NCBI GenBank assembly: GCA_024277955.1
Contig: JAJRUE010000251.1
Location: 1 to 13,528, forward strand
Direction: 5' to 3'
DNA from: Alphaproteobacteria bacterium
GTDB lineage: Bacteria; Pseudomonadota; Alphaproteobacteria; Rhodobacterales; Rhodobacteraceae
DNA length: 13,528 nucleotides
Below, one piece after another: positions 1 to 6,574 of this stretch (its first letter is position 1; every line of letters starts with the position of its first letter). The notes under the pieces were generated by a model. The model was not told the origin of the DNA, searched no databases, and saw only the letters and a program-made list of their open reading frames with translations. Position numbers and translations under genes: made by a program.

Positions 1-421
1 CGGGCACAGGCGGCGCATTTTCCGGTTCGGGGTCTGGCAGCATCGCTTCGAACGGAGACGCGGGACGCGGCGGGGTGTCGCTGATATCGATGACGATACG
101 CCCGTCGGCCATGGCAAAGGCATCGCCCGAGCAGTTGCAGCCAAGTTTCAGGCGCAACCGGCCGGGGCCTGGCGCTGACACGTCGGCGATCCGGGTTCGT
201 GGAATCAGGTCGAATATCCGCGAACTGTCAAACTCGACCCCCGGGACCTTGAGCCTGAGCTCATAGCCCGACTCGACGCGCCCGAAAACCCAGTCGCCCG
301 GGGTCACGGCGACCACAAGGCGCGAGAAATCAGCGTGTTCGCCGGATCTGACCACCACGGTCTGGGCATGCGCCACGCCCGAAACCAGCAAGACCCAGAA
401 TGCCAGAAAGGCGCCCTTCAT
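1..421 (-). CDS. Secreted protein of unknown function next to motA, N-terminal part only
   Basis: The reading frame starts at the ATG read from position 421 and stays open to the left edge, giving 140 codons of a longer protein. Residues 1-20 form a Sec signal peptide: Lys at position 2, a hydrophobic core, and an Ala-His-Ala site before Gln20. The exported part begins TVVVRSGEHADFSRLV and continues as a beta-rich segment of about 90 residues, rather like an AMIN-type periplasmic domain, followed by a Pro-rich stretch. The start overlaps the motA stop (ATGA), so it is probably translationally coupled to motA and works in motility. Large periplasmic proteins needed for rotation have been described in related bacteria (MotF of Rhodobacter sphaeroides, FlaA of Silicibacter sp. 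TM1040). Whether this is either one cannot be decided from the fragment. The gene is certain, the function open. Confidence 0.75.
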   Translation of the reverse strand, partial: MKGAFLAFWVLLVSGVAHAQTVVVRSGEHADFSRLVVAVTPGDWVFGRVESGYELRLKVPGVEFDSSRIFDLIPRTRIADVSAPGPGRLRLKLGCNCSGDAFAMADGRIVIDISDTPPRPASPFEAMLPDPEPENAPPVP

Positions 422-1287
422 GCCGCGTCCCGTTTCAGTTCCTTGAGAGCCGCTTCGAGGTCCGTGAACGTCGGGCGGAACCGGTCGGGTGCATTCTGGC
501 GCCCGACTTCGATGCAGATGTTGGTGGCGTGGTTGTAGAGATTGGCGACCAGAACCTCGCGGATCAGCTGGTAGAAATGCGCATCTTCTTCCACGACGGA
601 TTTCATCTTGGCGGCAAAGGGGCCGACGATGCCATAGGCCAGGAAAATCCCCAGAAAGGTTCCAACCAGGGCGCTGCCAATCATGTGGCCCAGAATTTCC
701 GGCGGCTGGTCGATCGAGCCCATCGTCTTGATCACGCCAAGCACAGCGGCGACAATTCCCAGCGCCGGAAGGCCATCGGACACCGTCTGCATGGCGTGCG
801 ACGAATGCAGGGCGTGGTGCAGCGTCGATTCCATCCGCTTTTCCAGGACCTCTTCAACCTGGTGCGGGTCGTCATAGTTCATCGAGGCCGATCGCAGCGT
901 GTCGCAGATCAGATTGACCGCAACCTTGTCCGCCTGGATCTTGGGGTACCGCGAAAACACGCTCGAATCATCGGGCGCTTCGATATGCTCTTCCAGCGCT
1001 ACCGGGTTTTGCCGGGCAATCCGGATCAGTTCGAACAGCAGGCACAAGAGATCGCGGTAATCTTCCGGCTTCCAATGCGACCCCTTGAAGACCTTTTTGA
1101 TGTCTTTCATCGTGTGTTTGATCGCCGGCCCGTCGTTGCTGACGACAAAAGCGCCAACCGCCGCCCCGCCGATCATGGTGAATTCGTAAGGCAGCGTCTT
1201 GATGATCGGCCCCAGCTTGCCGCCGGCAGCAATAAAGCCCCCGAAAACCATCACGAAGATTACAGCAATGCCAATGATCCCGACCAC
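418..1287 (-). CDS. motA: Flagellar stator protein MotA
   Basis: MotA is the inner-membrane stator subunit that, with MotB, carries ions across the membrane and pushes on FliG to turn the rotor. The 289-residue protein has the family's layout: two N-terminal membrane segments (about residues 1-22 and 33-51), a large cytoplasmic loop, then two segments near 172-190 and 202-226. Visible key residues are Pro174 (in DGLPALGIVAAVLG) and Pro223 (in YGIVGP), matching the two essential prolines of Escherichia coli MotA. Arg92 with Glu99/Glu100 match its charged FliG-facing residues. Translation starts at GTG: GGCGGAG lies six bases upstream and no better in-frame start is seen. The stop overlaps the next gene. 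A 77-base gap separates it from the MotE-like gene upstream. Its partner motB lies about 10 kb away in another operon. Confidence 0.96.
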   Translation of the reverse strand: MVGIIGIAVIFVMVFGGFIAAGGKLGPIIKTLPYEFTMIGGAAVGAFVVSNDGPAIKHTMKDIKKVFKGSHWKPEDYRDLLCLLFELIRIARQNPVALEEHIEAPDDSSVFSRYPKIQADKVAVNLICDTLRSASMNYDDPHQVEEVLEKRMESTLHHALHSSHAMQTVSDGLPALGIVAAVLGVIKTMGSIDQPPEILGHMIGSALVGTFLGIFLAYGIVGPFAAKMKSVVEEDAHFYQLIREVLVANLYNHATNICIEVGRQNAPDRFRPTFTDLEAALKELKRDAA

Positions 1288-1293
1288 GATTCA

Positions 1294-1300
1294 CTCCGCC
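1294..1300 (-). promoter_or_regulatory. Ribosome binding site of motA
   Basis: On the minus strand GGCGGAG ends six bases before the GTG at 1287, a standard spacing. It supports GTG as the true motA start. Confidence 0.7.
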
Positions 1301-1364
1301 AATTTCGGATGACTTCCCGGCTGACCTTCACGGAACGAGGTTAAGAAATTCACAATTTCCAGCC

Positions 1365-1973
1365 TCACTCGGTTGGCGCGTTCGCGTTTCGTCCCGCAAG
1401 GATGACACTGATCGTATAGGCCGTTTCCGGCTTGAGCCCGGCCATGATCTGGGCCGCCGCATCCGCCCGCATCCGACCGATGAACCCGGCGGCAAATTCG
1501 GGGGCCATCTGGTCGAACAGCGCCGCGGCCTGCTTTGGCTTCATGTTCTCGTAGACCGCCGTGAGCCGGGCCAAGTCGGTTTCCGCCGCCTTTTCCGAGA
1601 TCGAGAGCTTCTCCGACAGGCTCTTTTCCGCCTCGGCCAGCGCCTGCAGGTTCTTGCGCACCTGGACCTTGGCGAATTCAAGCGAGCTGGCAAGTTCGTC
1701 CAGCTTTCTTTCCCGTTCATCCAGAAAGGCCGACCGGCGTTTCAACTCGGCCAGGATTTTTTCGATTTCCGCCGCATTGGGTGCGGGTTTGGCGGCCGCG
1801 GTTGTCGGAGGGGCGGCGGTTTCGCCGCGCAGCGCCGCCATTTCCTGGGCCAGCGCCGGACCCGGACCGGCTGCGAACCGGATCAGTGCCGAGATCGCGA
1901 ACATCGAGGCGACGATCCAGAGCACCCCGCGCCCCGACGCCCATTTCCGCCGCTTCTTTACCGGCGCGTTCAT
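1365..1973 (-). CDS. MotE-like stator-associated protein (MgtE N-terminal-like domain)
   Basis: This 202-residue protein has a basic N-terminus, one membrane segment (about residues 14-34), an Ala/Pro-rich linker, a charged Lys/Glu-rich coiled coil (about 68-134), and a C-terminal helical repeat (about 137-196). The last part contains MKPKQAAALFDQM and MRADAAAQIMAGLKPETA, the repeating pattern of the MgtE N-terminal fold. This arrangement is that of MotE-family proteins found in alphaproteobacterial flagellar loci. MotE of Sinorhizobium meliloti is a periplasmic chaperone for the motor protein MotC. The N-terminal segment here could be an uncleaved anchor or a signal peptide (ALA before Gln43). 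The start overlaps the stop of the upstream gene (ATGA). Family placement is good; its exact job here is inferred from the motA and fliL neighbours. Confidence 0.8.
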   Translation of the reverse strand: MNAPVKKRRKWASGRGVLWIVASMFAISALIRFAAGPGPALAQEMAALRGETAAPPTTAAAKPAPNAAEIEKILAELKRRSAFLDERERKLDELASSLEFAKVQVRKNLQALAEAEKSLSEKLSISEKAAETDLARLTAVYENMKPKQAAALFDQMAPEFAAGFIGRMRADAAAQIMAGLKPETAYTISVILAGRNANAPTE

Positions 1974-2449
1974 TCTGCCGCCTCAACGCCGCGCCGCCGG
2001 GAACTGAGGAAAACCGGCCCCGCCTCAGCCTCTGAGGCCTTTTCGGGTTCCGGCGGATCAGCCGGCGCGGGTGATGCCGAAACCGGCGGCGCGCCATCCC
2101 CCGACGCGGGTTCGGAAACCTGTGGGGGCGTTTGTGACCCGGCCGGCGCCGGTGTTTCCGCCGCGGCCGGAATGTCGTGCATCGACGCCACCAAGAGTTC
2201 CAGCCGGCGCGCCACGCCTTCGGCCTTGCCGGTCAGTTCATCGAGCGACCGGGCCGATCCCGCCGCTGATGTCTGGGCGACCTCCAGCGTCTTGGTCATG
2301 TCGTCGACCTGCGCCGACAACAACGCAATCGCCCCGCCCACCCCTTTTTCAAGATCGGTAAAGCGGCGTAACCGACGAGACAGCACGATGCAGTAGACCG
2401 TCGCGGCAATCGCGCCGCTGATCAGAAAAATGTCGGCAATGAGTTCCAT
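1970..2449 (-). CDS. Small membrane-anchored coiled-coil protein in the fliL-motA operon
   Basis: Not firmly recognised. The 159 residues show one N-terminal membrane segment (about 4-24, ending in VYCIVLSRRLRRF), a helical, probably coiled-coil part to about residue 92, then a low-complexity Pro/Ala/Glu tail to the end. The positive residues just after the membrane segment suggest that the soluble part is cytoplasmic. The anchor followed by SRRLRRF and a helix resembles small proteins of unknown function (DUF6468 type) that sit beside MotE-like genes in other alphaproteobacteria. That match is from memory of the pattern only. AGGTG, overlapping the fliL stop, lies five bases before the ATG, so translation is likely coupled to fliL. 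The stop overlaps the MotE-like gene. A motor role is likely from context alone. Confidence 0.8.
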   Translation of the reverse strand: MELIADIFLISGAIAATVYCIVLSRRLRRFTDLEKGVGGAIALLSAQVDDMTKTLEVAQTSAAGSARSLDELTGKAEGVARRLELLVASMHDIPAAAETPAPAGSQTPPQVSEPASGDGAPPVSASPAPADPPEPEKASEAEAGPVFLSSRRRGVEAAE

Positions 2450-2457
2450 GACAGCAC

Positions 2458-2949
2458 CTAGTTCAAGACGAATTCCATGATGAGAAGGTCGCGCACACGC
2501 CCCTGGCCGGTAACCACCTGGACCCGGCGAAGCATCTGGGCCCGCAGCCTGATCAAGGCGGTCTTGCGTTCCAGTTCAGGGGTTTCGACCGCCCGCAGAT
2601 ACCCGTTCAGCACATCGACAACCCGTGGCAGCAGCTTGGCGACTTCTTCTTCGTAGCCGGGCGTCACTTCCAGCTGGGCCTGGAACCGCAAATGACGCCT
2701 CTGGTTGCCGGTTCCGACATTCACCACCAGCGGCGGCACCGGGACAAAGGCCACATCCGACATGGGCGCAACCTCGGCCGGGCTCTTTTCGCCCTCGGTC
2801 GCAACCGGCGCCGGCGCCAGCACCAGCCCGGACCATACCGCATAGAATCCGCCGCCCCCCAGGACCAGGGCCAGCACCAGCCCGATCAGCAACGGTTTCT
2901 TTGAACCCTTTTTAGGTTCTTCGGATTCTGTTTCGTCTTCTTCAGCCAT
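2458..2949 (-). CDS. fliL: Flagellar basal body-associated protein FliL
   Basis: FliL is a single-pass inner-membrane protein that surrounds the stator units at the basal body and stabilises them under load. The 163-residue protein has an acidic/lysine-rich cytoplasmic N-terminus, one membrane segment (about residues 20-42), a Pro-rich linker, and a periplasmic domain. That domain contains the typical central strand PPLVVNVGTGNQRRHLRFQ and the family's closing motif GRVRDLLIMEFVLN. It is the first gene of the leftward operon and stands divergent to fliF. The best Shine-Dalgarno sequence (AAGGAG, minus strand, 2969-2964) is 14 bases from the ATG, longer than usual. No ATG, GTG or TTG lies closer in frame, so the ATG at 2949 is kept. 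Confidence 0.93.
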   Translation of the reverse strand: MAEEDETESEEPKKGSKKPLLIGLVLALVLGGGGFYAVWSGLVLAPAPVATEGEKSPAEVAPMSDVAFVPVPPLVVNVGTGNQRRHLRFQAQLEVTPGYEEEVAKLLPRVVDVLNGYLRAVETPELERKTALIRLRAQMLRRVQVVTGQGRVRDLLIMEFVLN

Positions 2950-2993
2950 GTCGCCCAGAAAAACTCCTTGCGACCTCTATAACGGCAACTTGG

Positions 2994-3008
2994 CTAACCG
3001 ATTGTTAA
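2994..3008. promoter_or_regulatory. CtrA-like box between fliL and fliF
   Basis: The sequence reads CTAA-CCGATTG-TTAA on the plus strand (TTAA-CAATCGG-TTAG on the minus strand). This is seven of eight bases of the CtrA consensus TTAA-N7-TTAA, with exact spacing. It lies 44 bases from the fliL start and 65 from the fliF start, so one site could serve both operons. CtrA controls flagellar genes in Caulobacter and several Rhodobacteraceae; binding here is inferred. Confidence 0.55.
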
Positions 3009-3060
3009 GACGGATGGTTCAAAGCTGACGCAGGCGAAGTCGGGCAGAAGCCCCAGGACC

Positions 3061-3066
3061 AAGGAA
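3061..3066 (+). promoter_or_regulatory. Ribosome binding site that fixes the fliF TTG start
   Basis: AAGGAA lies seven bases before the TTG at 3074. An in-frame TGA at 3026-3028 with no ATG or GTG after it leaves TTG as the only credible start. Confidence 0.7.
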
Positions 3067-3073
3067 TATCGTC

Positions 3074-4705
3074 TTGCAGCAACTGATCTCTGTCTGGTTC
3101 GGCATCGACGGGCGCAAACGGGTGACCCTGATTCTGGCCGTATTGGCCATGTTCGCCACTGTCTACGGGCTGTCTCGGGTCGCCACCGCGCCGACCATGG
3201 CCCTGCTCTATTCCGGGCTGGAACCGGGCAGTGCCGGCGAAGTCGTCAAGGCGCTCGAACAAAAGGGTGTCAGCTTCGAAATTCGCAACAATGCGATTTT
3301 CGTCGATTCGGCACAGCGCGACCGGCTGCGCATGTCGCTGGCCGCCGACGGGCTGCCGGCGAATAACGGCAAGGGATACGAACTGCTTGATTCGCTGTCG
3401 GGTTTCGGCACCACGTCGCAGATGTTCGACGTTGCCTATTGGCGCGCGAAAGAAGGCGAACTGGCCCGCACCATCGCCGCCAGCCCGCAGTTTTCCCAGG
3501 CGCGGGTTCACATCTCGAACACCCTGTCCACGCCATTTCGCCGCGGCATCAGCCCAACCGCGTCGGTGACCGTGACAGGCACCTCCGGCTCGCTGTCAGC
3601 AGGTAACGCCAAGGCATTGAAATACCTGGTGTCTTCGGCTGTGGCCGGCATGTCCCCAAGTGACGTTTCCATCATCGACGGCCGCAACGGCGTCGTCATC
3701 CAGGACGATGGCATGGGCAACGGGGCCTCTGGCGAAGCGGATCGCGCCGACCTGCTGCGCAGCAACGTCAAGCGCCTGCTCGAAGCGCGCGTCGGCCCCG
3801 GCAACGTAGTTGTCGAAGTGAATGTCGAAACCCTGAACGAAAGCGAAAAGCTGTTCGAACGCACGCTGGATCCCGGAACCCGCGTGGCGGTCAGTTCCCG
3901 CAAGGAAGAAACCAGCCGCAGTTCGAACAACAGCGGCTCGGGCGCGGTCACGGTGGCCAGCAACCTGCCCACGGGCAATGCGCAACCCGGCGGCAACGAC
4001 AGCAGCAGCCAGACCAGCGAAACCCGCGAAACCACCAATTACGAGATGTCCGAAACCACGCGCGAACTGACCCGCGCACCGGGGCGCATCCGGCGGGTTT
4101 CGGTCGCGGTTCTGGTCAACGACGTGCTGCAGACCGACCCCTCGACCAATGCCCAGACCTGGACGCCGCGCAGCGACGCAGAACTGTCCGACCTGCGCGA
4201 TCTGGTTGCCTCTGCCGTCGGCTTTGACGCCCAGCGCGGCGATACCATCACCCTGAAATCCCTGCGTTTCGAAGCCATGCCCACCACCGGCACCCTGGCC
4301 CAGTCCTCGACCTTCTCGATGCTGGATCTGGATATCATGCGGCTGGTGCAGCTTGGCGTTCTCGGGGTGGTCACGCTGGTTCTCGGGCTGTTCGTCATCC
4401 GCCCGATCCTGACCCAGACACCGCCGCCCGCCCTTCCCGCGGCCCGTTCCCCGGACGGGTTGCCGAACCTGGCGCCGGCGCAAAGCCTGCGCGCGGAAGG
4501 GTCCGGAGCGCTGACCGGCGAAATCGATGATCGCGACACCTCGCAGAACCTTCCGGTGGTCAGCAATGACGCCCTGCCGGCCAACGCGGCCCCGGCGCCC
4601 GCAGCCGACCCCGTCGATCGGCTGCGCGAGATGATCTCGGAACGCCACGGCGAAACGGTCGAGATTCTGAAAAGCTGGATGGATAGCGAAGAGGAGCGCG
4701 CCTGA
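3074..4705 (+). CDS. fliF: Flagellar MS-ring protein FliF
   Basis: FliF forms the MS ring, the membrane base on which the rotor and export gate assemble. The 543 residues match the usual length. There is a short cytoplasmic N-terminus, a first membrane segment (about 18-36), the periplasmic ring-building domains (with YSGLEPGSAGEVVKAL near residue 46 and ARVHISNT near 145), a Ser/Asn/Gly-rich loop near 275-320, a second membrane segment (about 424-442), and a cytoplasmic tail. The tail ends DRLREMISERHGETVEILKSWM, including the acidic/aromatic FliG-binding element, so a FliG partner is expected although fliG is not next door. Translation starts at TTG with a good Shine-Dalgarno sequence. It is the first gene of the rightward operon and overlaps fliH by one base (TGATG). 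Confidence 0.96.
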   Translation: MQQLISVWFGIDGRKRVTLILAVLAMFATVYGLSRVATAPTMALLYSGLEPGSAGEVVKALEQKGVSFEIRNNAIFVDSAQRDRLRMSLAADGLPANNGKGYELLDSLSGFGTTSQMFDVAYWRAKEGELARTIAASPQFSQARVHISNTLSTPFRRGISPTASVTVTGTSGSLSAGNAKALKYLVSSAVAGMSPSDVSIIDGRNGVVIQDDGMGNGASGEADRADLLRSNVKRLLEARVGPGNVVVEVNVETLNESEKLFERTLDPGTRVAVSSRKEETSRSSNNSGSGAVTVASNLPTGNAQPGGNDSSSQTSETRETTNYEMSETTRELTRAPGRIRRVSVAVLVNDVLQTDPSTNAQTWTPRSDAELSDLRDLVASAVGFDAQRGDTITLKSLRFEAMPTTGTLAQSSTFSMLDLDIMRLVQLGVLGVVTLVLGLFVIRPILTQTPPPALPAARSPDGLPNLAPAQSLRAEGSGALTGEIDDRDTSQNLPVVSNDALPANAAPAPAADPVDRLREMISERHGETVEILKSWMDSEEERA

Positions 4706-5322
4706 TGGCTGGCTTGTTCAAACTGGAAGAATTCGACATTTCGGATACCGAAACTTTTTCCTCGGGCCCCTTTCCGGCCACCGTGCCGCGCGCCGAAGAA
4801 ACCGAGGCCGTCAAGGTCAACGCCTACGAACAGGGCTATTCCGCCGGCTGGGACGACGCCGCGCGGGCCGCCGAAACCGATCAGACCCGGATCAGCACCG
4901 AGTTTGCCCACAACCTGCAGGATCTCGGGTTCACGTTCCACGAAGCGCGCAGCCACGTCATCCGGTCGCTCGGGCCGCTTCTGGATGCGCTTGTCACCAA
5001 GATCCTTCCGGAACTGTCGGCACAAACCCTGGGCCAGAGAATCATCCAGGAAATCGTGCCGATCGCCGAAAAAGCCGCCGACACGCCTATCCGGATCGAG
5101 GTGGCGCCATCGTGCCGCGCGGCCTTGCAACCATTCCTGGACGCCCACGCAAACCATCCGTTCGAGTTGGCCGAAGAGCCCAGTCTCAGCCCGGGTCAGG
5201 TCTACCTGCGCTCCGGCAAGCTGGAAAAACACATCGACCTGGAAGAGGCGCTTGCCAAGATCGAAAGCGCCGTAGCCGCGCTTGACCACACCAACAAAGA
5301 GGCCTTCTCGCATGGAAAGTGA
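4705..5322 (+). CDS. fliH: Flagellar export ATPase regulator FliH
   Basis: FliH binds the export ATPase FliI, controls it, and links it to FliN at the C-ring. The 205-residue protein is poorly conserved in sequence, as usual for the family. It has a variable N-terminus, the element YEQGYSAGWDDAAR (about residues 36-49, with the Gly spacing typical of FliH), a helical middle, and a C-terminal alpha/beta domain with PIRIEVAPSCRAALQPFL and LSPGQVYLRSGKLE. Its place between fliF and fliN matches the position of flbE, the FliH of Caulobacter, which supports the call. GAGGAG (4691-4696) is eight bases before the ATG. The stop overlaps the start region of fliN by 11 bases. The export function is family knowledge; the assignment rests on motif plus position. 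Confidence 0.82.
   Translation: MAGLFKLEEFDISDTETFSSGPFPATVPRAEETEAVKVNAYEQGYSAGWDDAARAAETDQTRISTEFAHNLQDLGFTFHEARSHVIRSLGPLLDALVTKILPELSAQTLGQRIIQEIVPIAEKAADTPIRIEVAPSCRAALQPFLDAHANHPFELAEEPSLSPGQVYLRSGKLEKHIDLEEALAKIESAVAALDHTNKEAFSHGK
5296..5302 (+). promoter_or_regulatory. Ribosome binding site that decides the fliN start
   Basis: AAAGAGG lies nine bases before the ATG at 5312. It favours this start over the in-frame ATG at 5282, which would add ten residues inside the fliH end. Confidence 0.6.
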
Positions 5323-5614
5323 CCGCCCCGCAGACCCAACCGAAAACGGCGCACTGGCAGCGACCAACCCGCTGACCCAAGTTCCGATCGAGGTGATGAT
5401 TTCGGTCGGAAAAGCGCATCCGCTGGTCGGCGACCTGCTGAAACTCAAAAGCAATTCGGTGCTGCCGCTGGACCAGAAGGTTTCGGACCCCGTCGAACTT
5501 TACGTCGGCAACAAGTTGATCGCGCGCGGCGAGTTGCAGGAACTGGACGGCGATCAGCAGGGCCAGCTGGCCGTGCGCCTGACCGAAGTCGCAACCCAGG
5601 ACGGCGCGCTCTGA
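5312..5614 (+). CDS. fliN: Flagellar motor switch protein FliN
   Basis: FliN lies at the base of the C-ring, helps set rotation direction, and docks FliH-FliI export complexes. The 100-residue protein is a single SpoA (surface presentation of antigens) domain, about residues 18-95, after a short polar N-terminus. Typical elements are LTQVPIEVMISVGKAHPLVGDLL followed by LDQKVSDPVELYVGNKLIARGEL and a final VRLTEV, the usual FliN signature, here written in parts of one domain. An in-frame ATG at 5282 would add ten residues, but AAAGAGG sits well before 5312 and conservation begins after it. It overlaps fliH by 11 bases and fliP by one (TGATG). It is a short FliN with no fused FliM or CheC part; FliM is not encoded here. 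Confidence 0.93.
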   Translation: MESDRPADPTENGALAATNPLTQVPIEVMISVGKAHPLVGDLLKLKSNSVLPLDQKVSDPVELYVGNKLIARGELQELDGDQQGQLAVRLTEVATQDGAL

Positions 5615-6366
5615 TGCCGACCCCCGGCGCCGTTGCCGGCCGTGCCGCGGTTGCCGCAGCCGCACTGGCGCTTTTGTCCGCCGGTCCCGCCCGCGCGCAG
5701 GAACTGGCGCTGTCATTTTCCGGCGACGGGTCGCTGACCCAGGGCAGCATTCAGTTGATCCTGCTGATCACGGTGCTCAGCATCGTGCCGGGACTGGCGA
5801 TCATGGTGACGTGCTTTCCGTTCCTGGTCACCGTGCTGTCGATCCTGCGCCAAGCCATCGGGCTGCAGCAGTCACCACCGAACATGCTGATCGTCAGCCT
5901 CGCGATGTTCCTGACGTTTTTCGTGATGGAGCCGGTGTTCACCGCAGCCTGGGACAAGGGGGTCAGCCCACTGCTGGACGGGCAGATCACCACCCAGACC
6001 GCATTCGTCGAATCCATGAAACCGTTTCGCGGCTTCATGGCCGGGCGAACCGATCCCGAAACCTTTTCCACGCTCGCCGACCTGCGCGCCGGTGCCGATG
6101 CGCCCGAAGTATTGTCGCCGCAGGCGTCGCTATCGATCCTGATCCCGTCCTTTCTGCTGTCGGAAATCAAGCGCGCATTTCAGATCGGTTTCCTGGTGTT
6201 TCTGCCATTTTTGATCATCGACCTGGTCGTTGCCGCCGTCTTGATGTCGATGGGCATGATGATGGTCCCCCCCGCCATCGTTTCCTTGCCGTTCAAACTG
6301 GCGTTCTTCGTGGTTGCGGACGGTTGGACGCTGGTGTCGGAAGCGTTGGTGCGCAGCTACTTCTGA
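5614..6366 (+). CDS. fliP: Flagellar type III export gate protein FliP
   Basis: FliP is the main subunit of the FliPQR export gate in the MS ring, through which rod, hook and filament proteins leave the cell. The 250 residues include a cleavable signal peptide (about 1-28, ending ARA before Gln29), as is usual for FliP, and four membrane segments. Family motifs are VTVLSILRQAIGLQQSPPN (about 71-89), MFLTFFVMEPVF, and near the C-terminus FLPFLIIDLVVAAVLMSMGM followed by MMVPP. A periplasmic domain lies between segments two and three. It is the last gene of the operon. The partners FliQ and FliR are not in the window. Downstream lies a convergent gap with possible terminator hairpins. Confidence 0.97.
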   Translation: MPTPGAVAGRAAVAAAALALLSAGPARAQELALSFSGDGSLTQGSIQLILLITVLSIVPGLAIMVTCFPFLVTVLSILRQAIGLQQSPPNMLIVSLAMFLTFFVMEPVFTAAWDKGVSPLLDGQITTQTAFVESMKPFRGFMAGRTDPETFSTLADLRAGADAPEVLSPQASLSILIPSFLLSEIKRAFQIGFLVFLPFLIIDLVVAAVLMSMGMMMVPPAIVSLPFKLAFFVVADGWTLVSEALVRSYF

Positions 6367-6397
6367 AACACCACTCCAATCGGACCAGCCGCCCAAC

Positions 6398-6424
6398 GGG
6401 GGCAGCCCGCGCCACGACGCCCCC
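6398..6424 (+). terminator. Possible hairpin downstream of fliP
   Basis: GGGGGC at 6398-6403 can pair with GCCCCC at 6419-6424 across a 15-base loop, 31 bases after the fliP stop. There is no T-run after it, so it is a weak candidate for an intrinsic terminator. Confidence 0.25.
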
Positions 6425-6470
6425 CTAAAGAAGCCCAACAGGCGCAAGTGACCGCTGCACTATATGGATG

Positions 6471-6487
6471 TCCGCCTGTCGGGCGGA
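6471..6487. terminator. Short perfect inverted repeat in the convergent fliP-flgI gap
   Basis: TCCGCC (6471-6476) and GGCGGA (6482-6487) are perfect arms around the five-base loop TGTCG. The repeat lies between two convergent operons, where a bidirectional terminator is expected. No T-tract follows on either strand. The rest of the gap (6367-6574) shows no convincing gene. Confidence 0.35.
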
Positions 6488-6574
6488 TCTGCCTGGAATT
6501 GGGCGCGTTTCCAGAGCCCACGCACCCGCCGGTCGGCGACAATCGGAGCCAGTCACCCGAGCAGGTCGGCCAAA

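Noticed and set aside
400..1344. Long plus-strand open frame opposite motA (314 codons)
   Set aside because: It mirrors the motA reading frame in GC-rich DNA, has a composition rich in Arg, His and Gln, no recognisable motif, and no ribosome binding site of note.
1339..1355. TTAA upstream of motA as a possible CtrA box
   Set aside because: The second half site at N7 spacing is ACAA, too poor a match, and motA lies inside an operon.
5282..5311. Upstream ATG of fliN
   Set aside because: It would add ten unconserved residues inside the fliH end; the ribosome binding site AAAGAGG favours 5312.
4039..5454. Long minus-strand open frame opposite fliF, fliH and fliN (471 codons)
   Set aside because: It spans three clear genes on the other strand and has no domain pattern; long antisense frames are common at this GC content.
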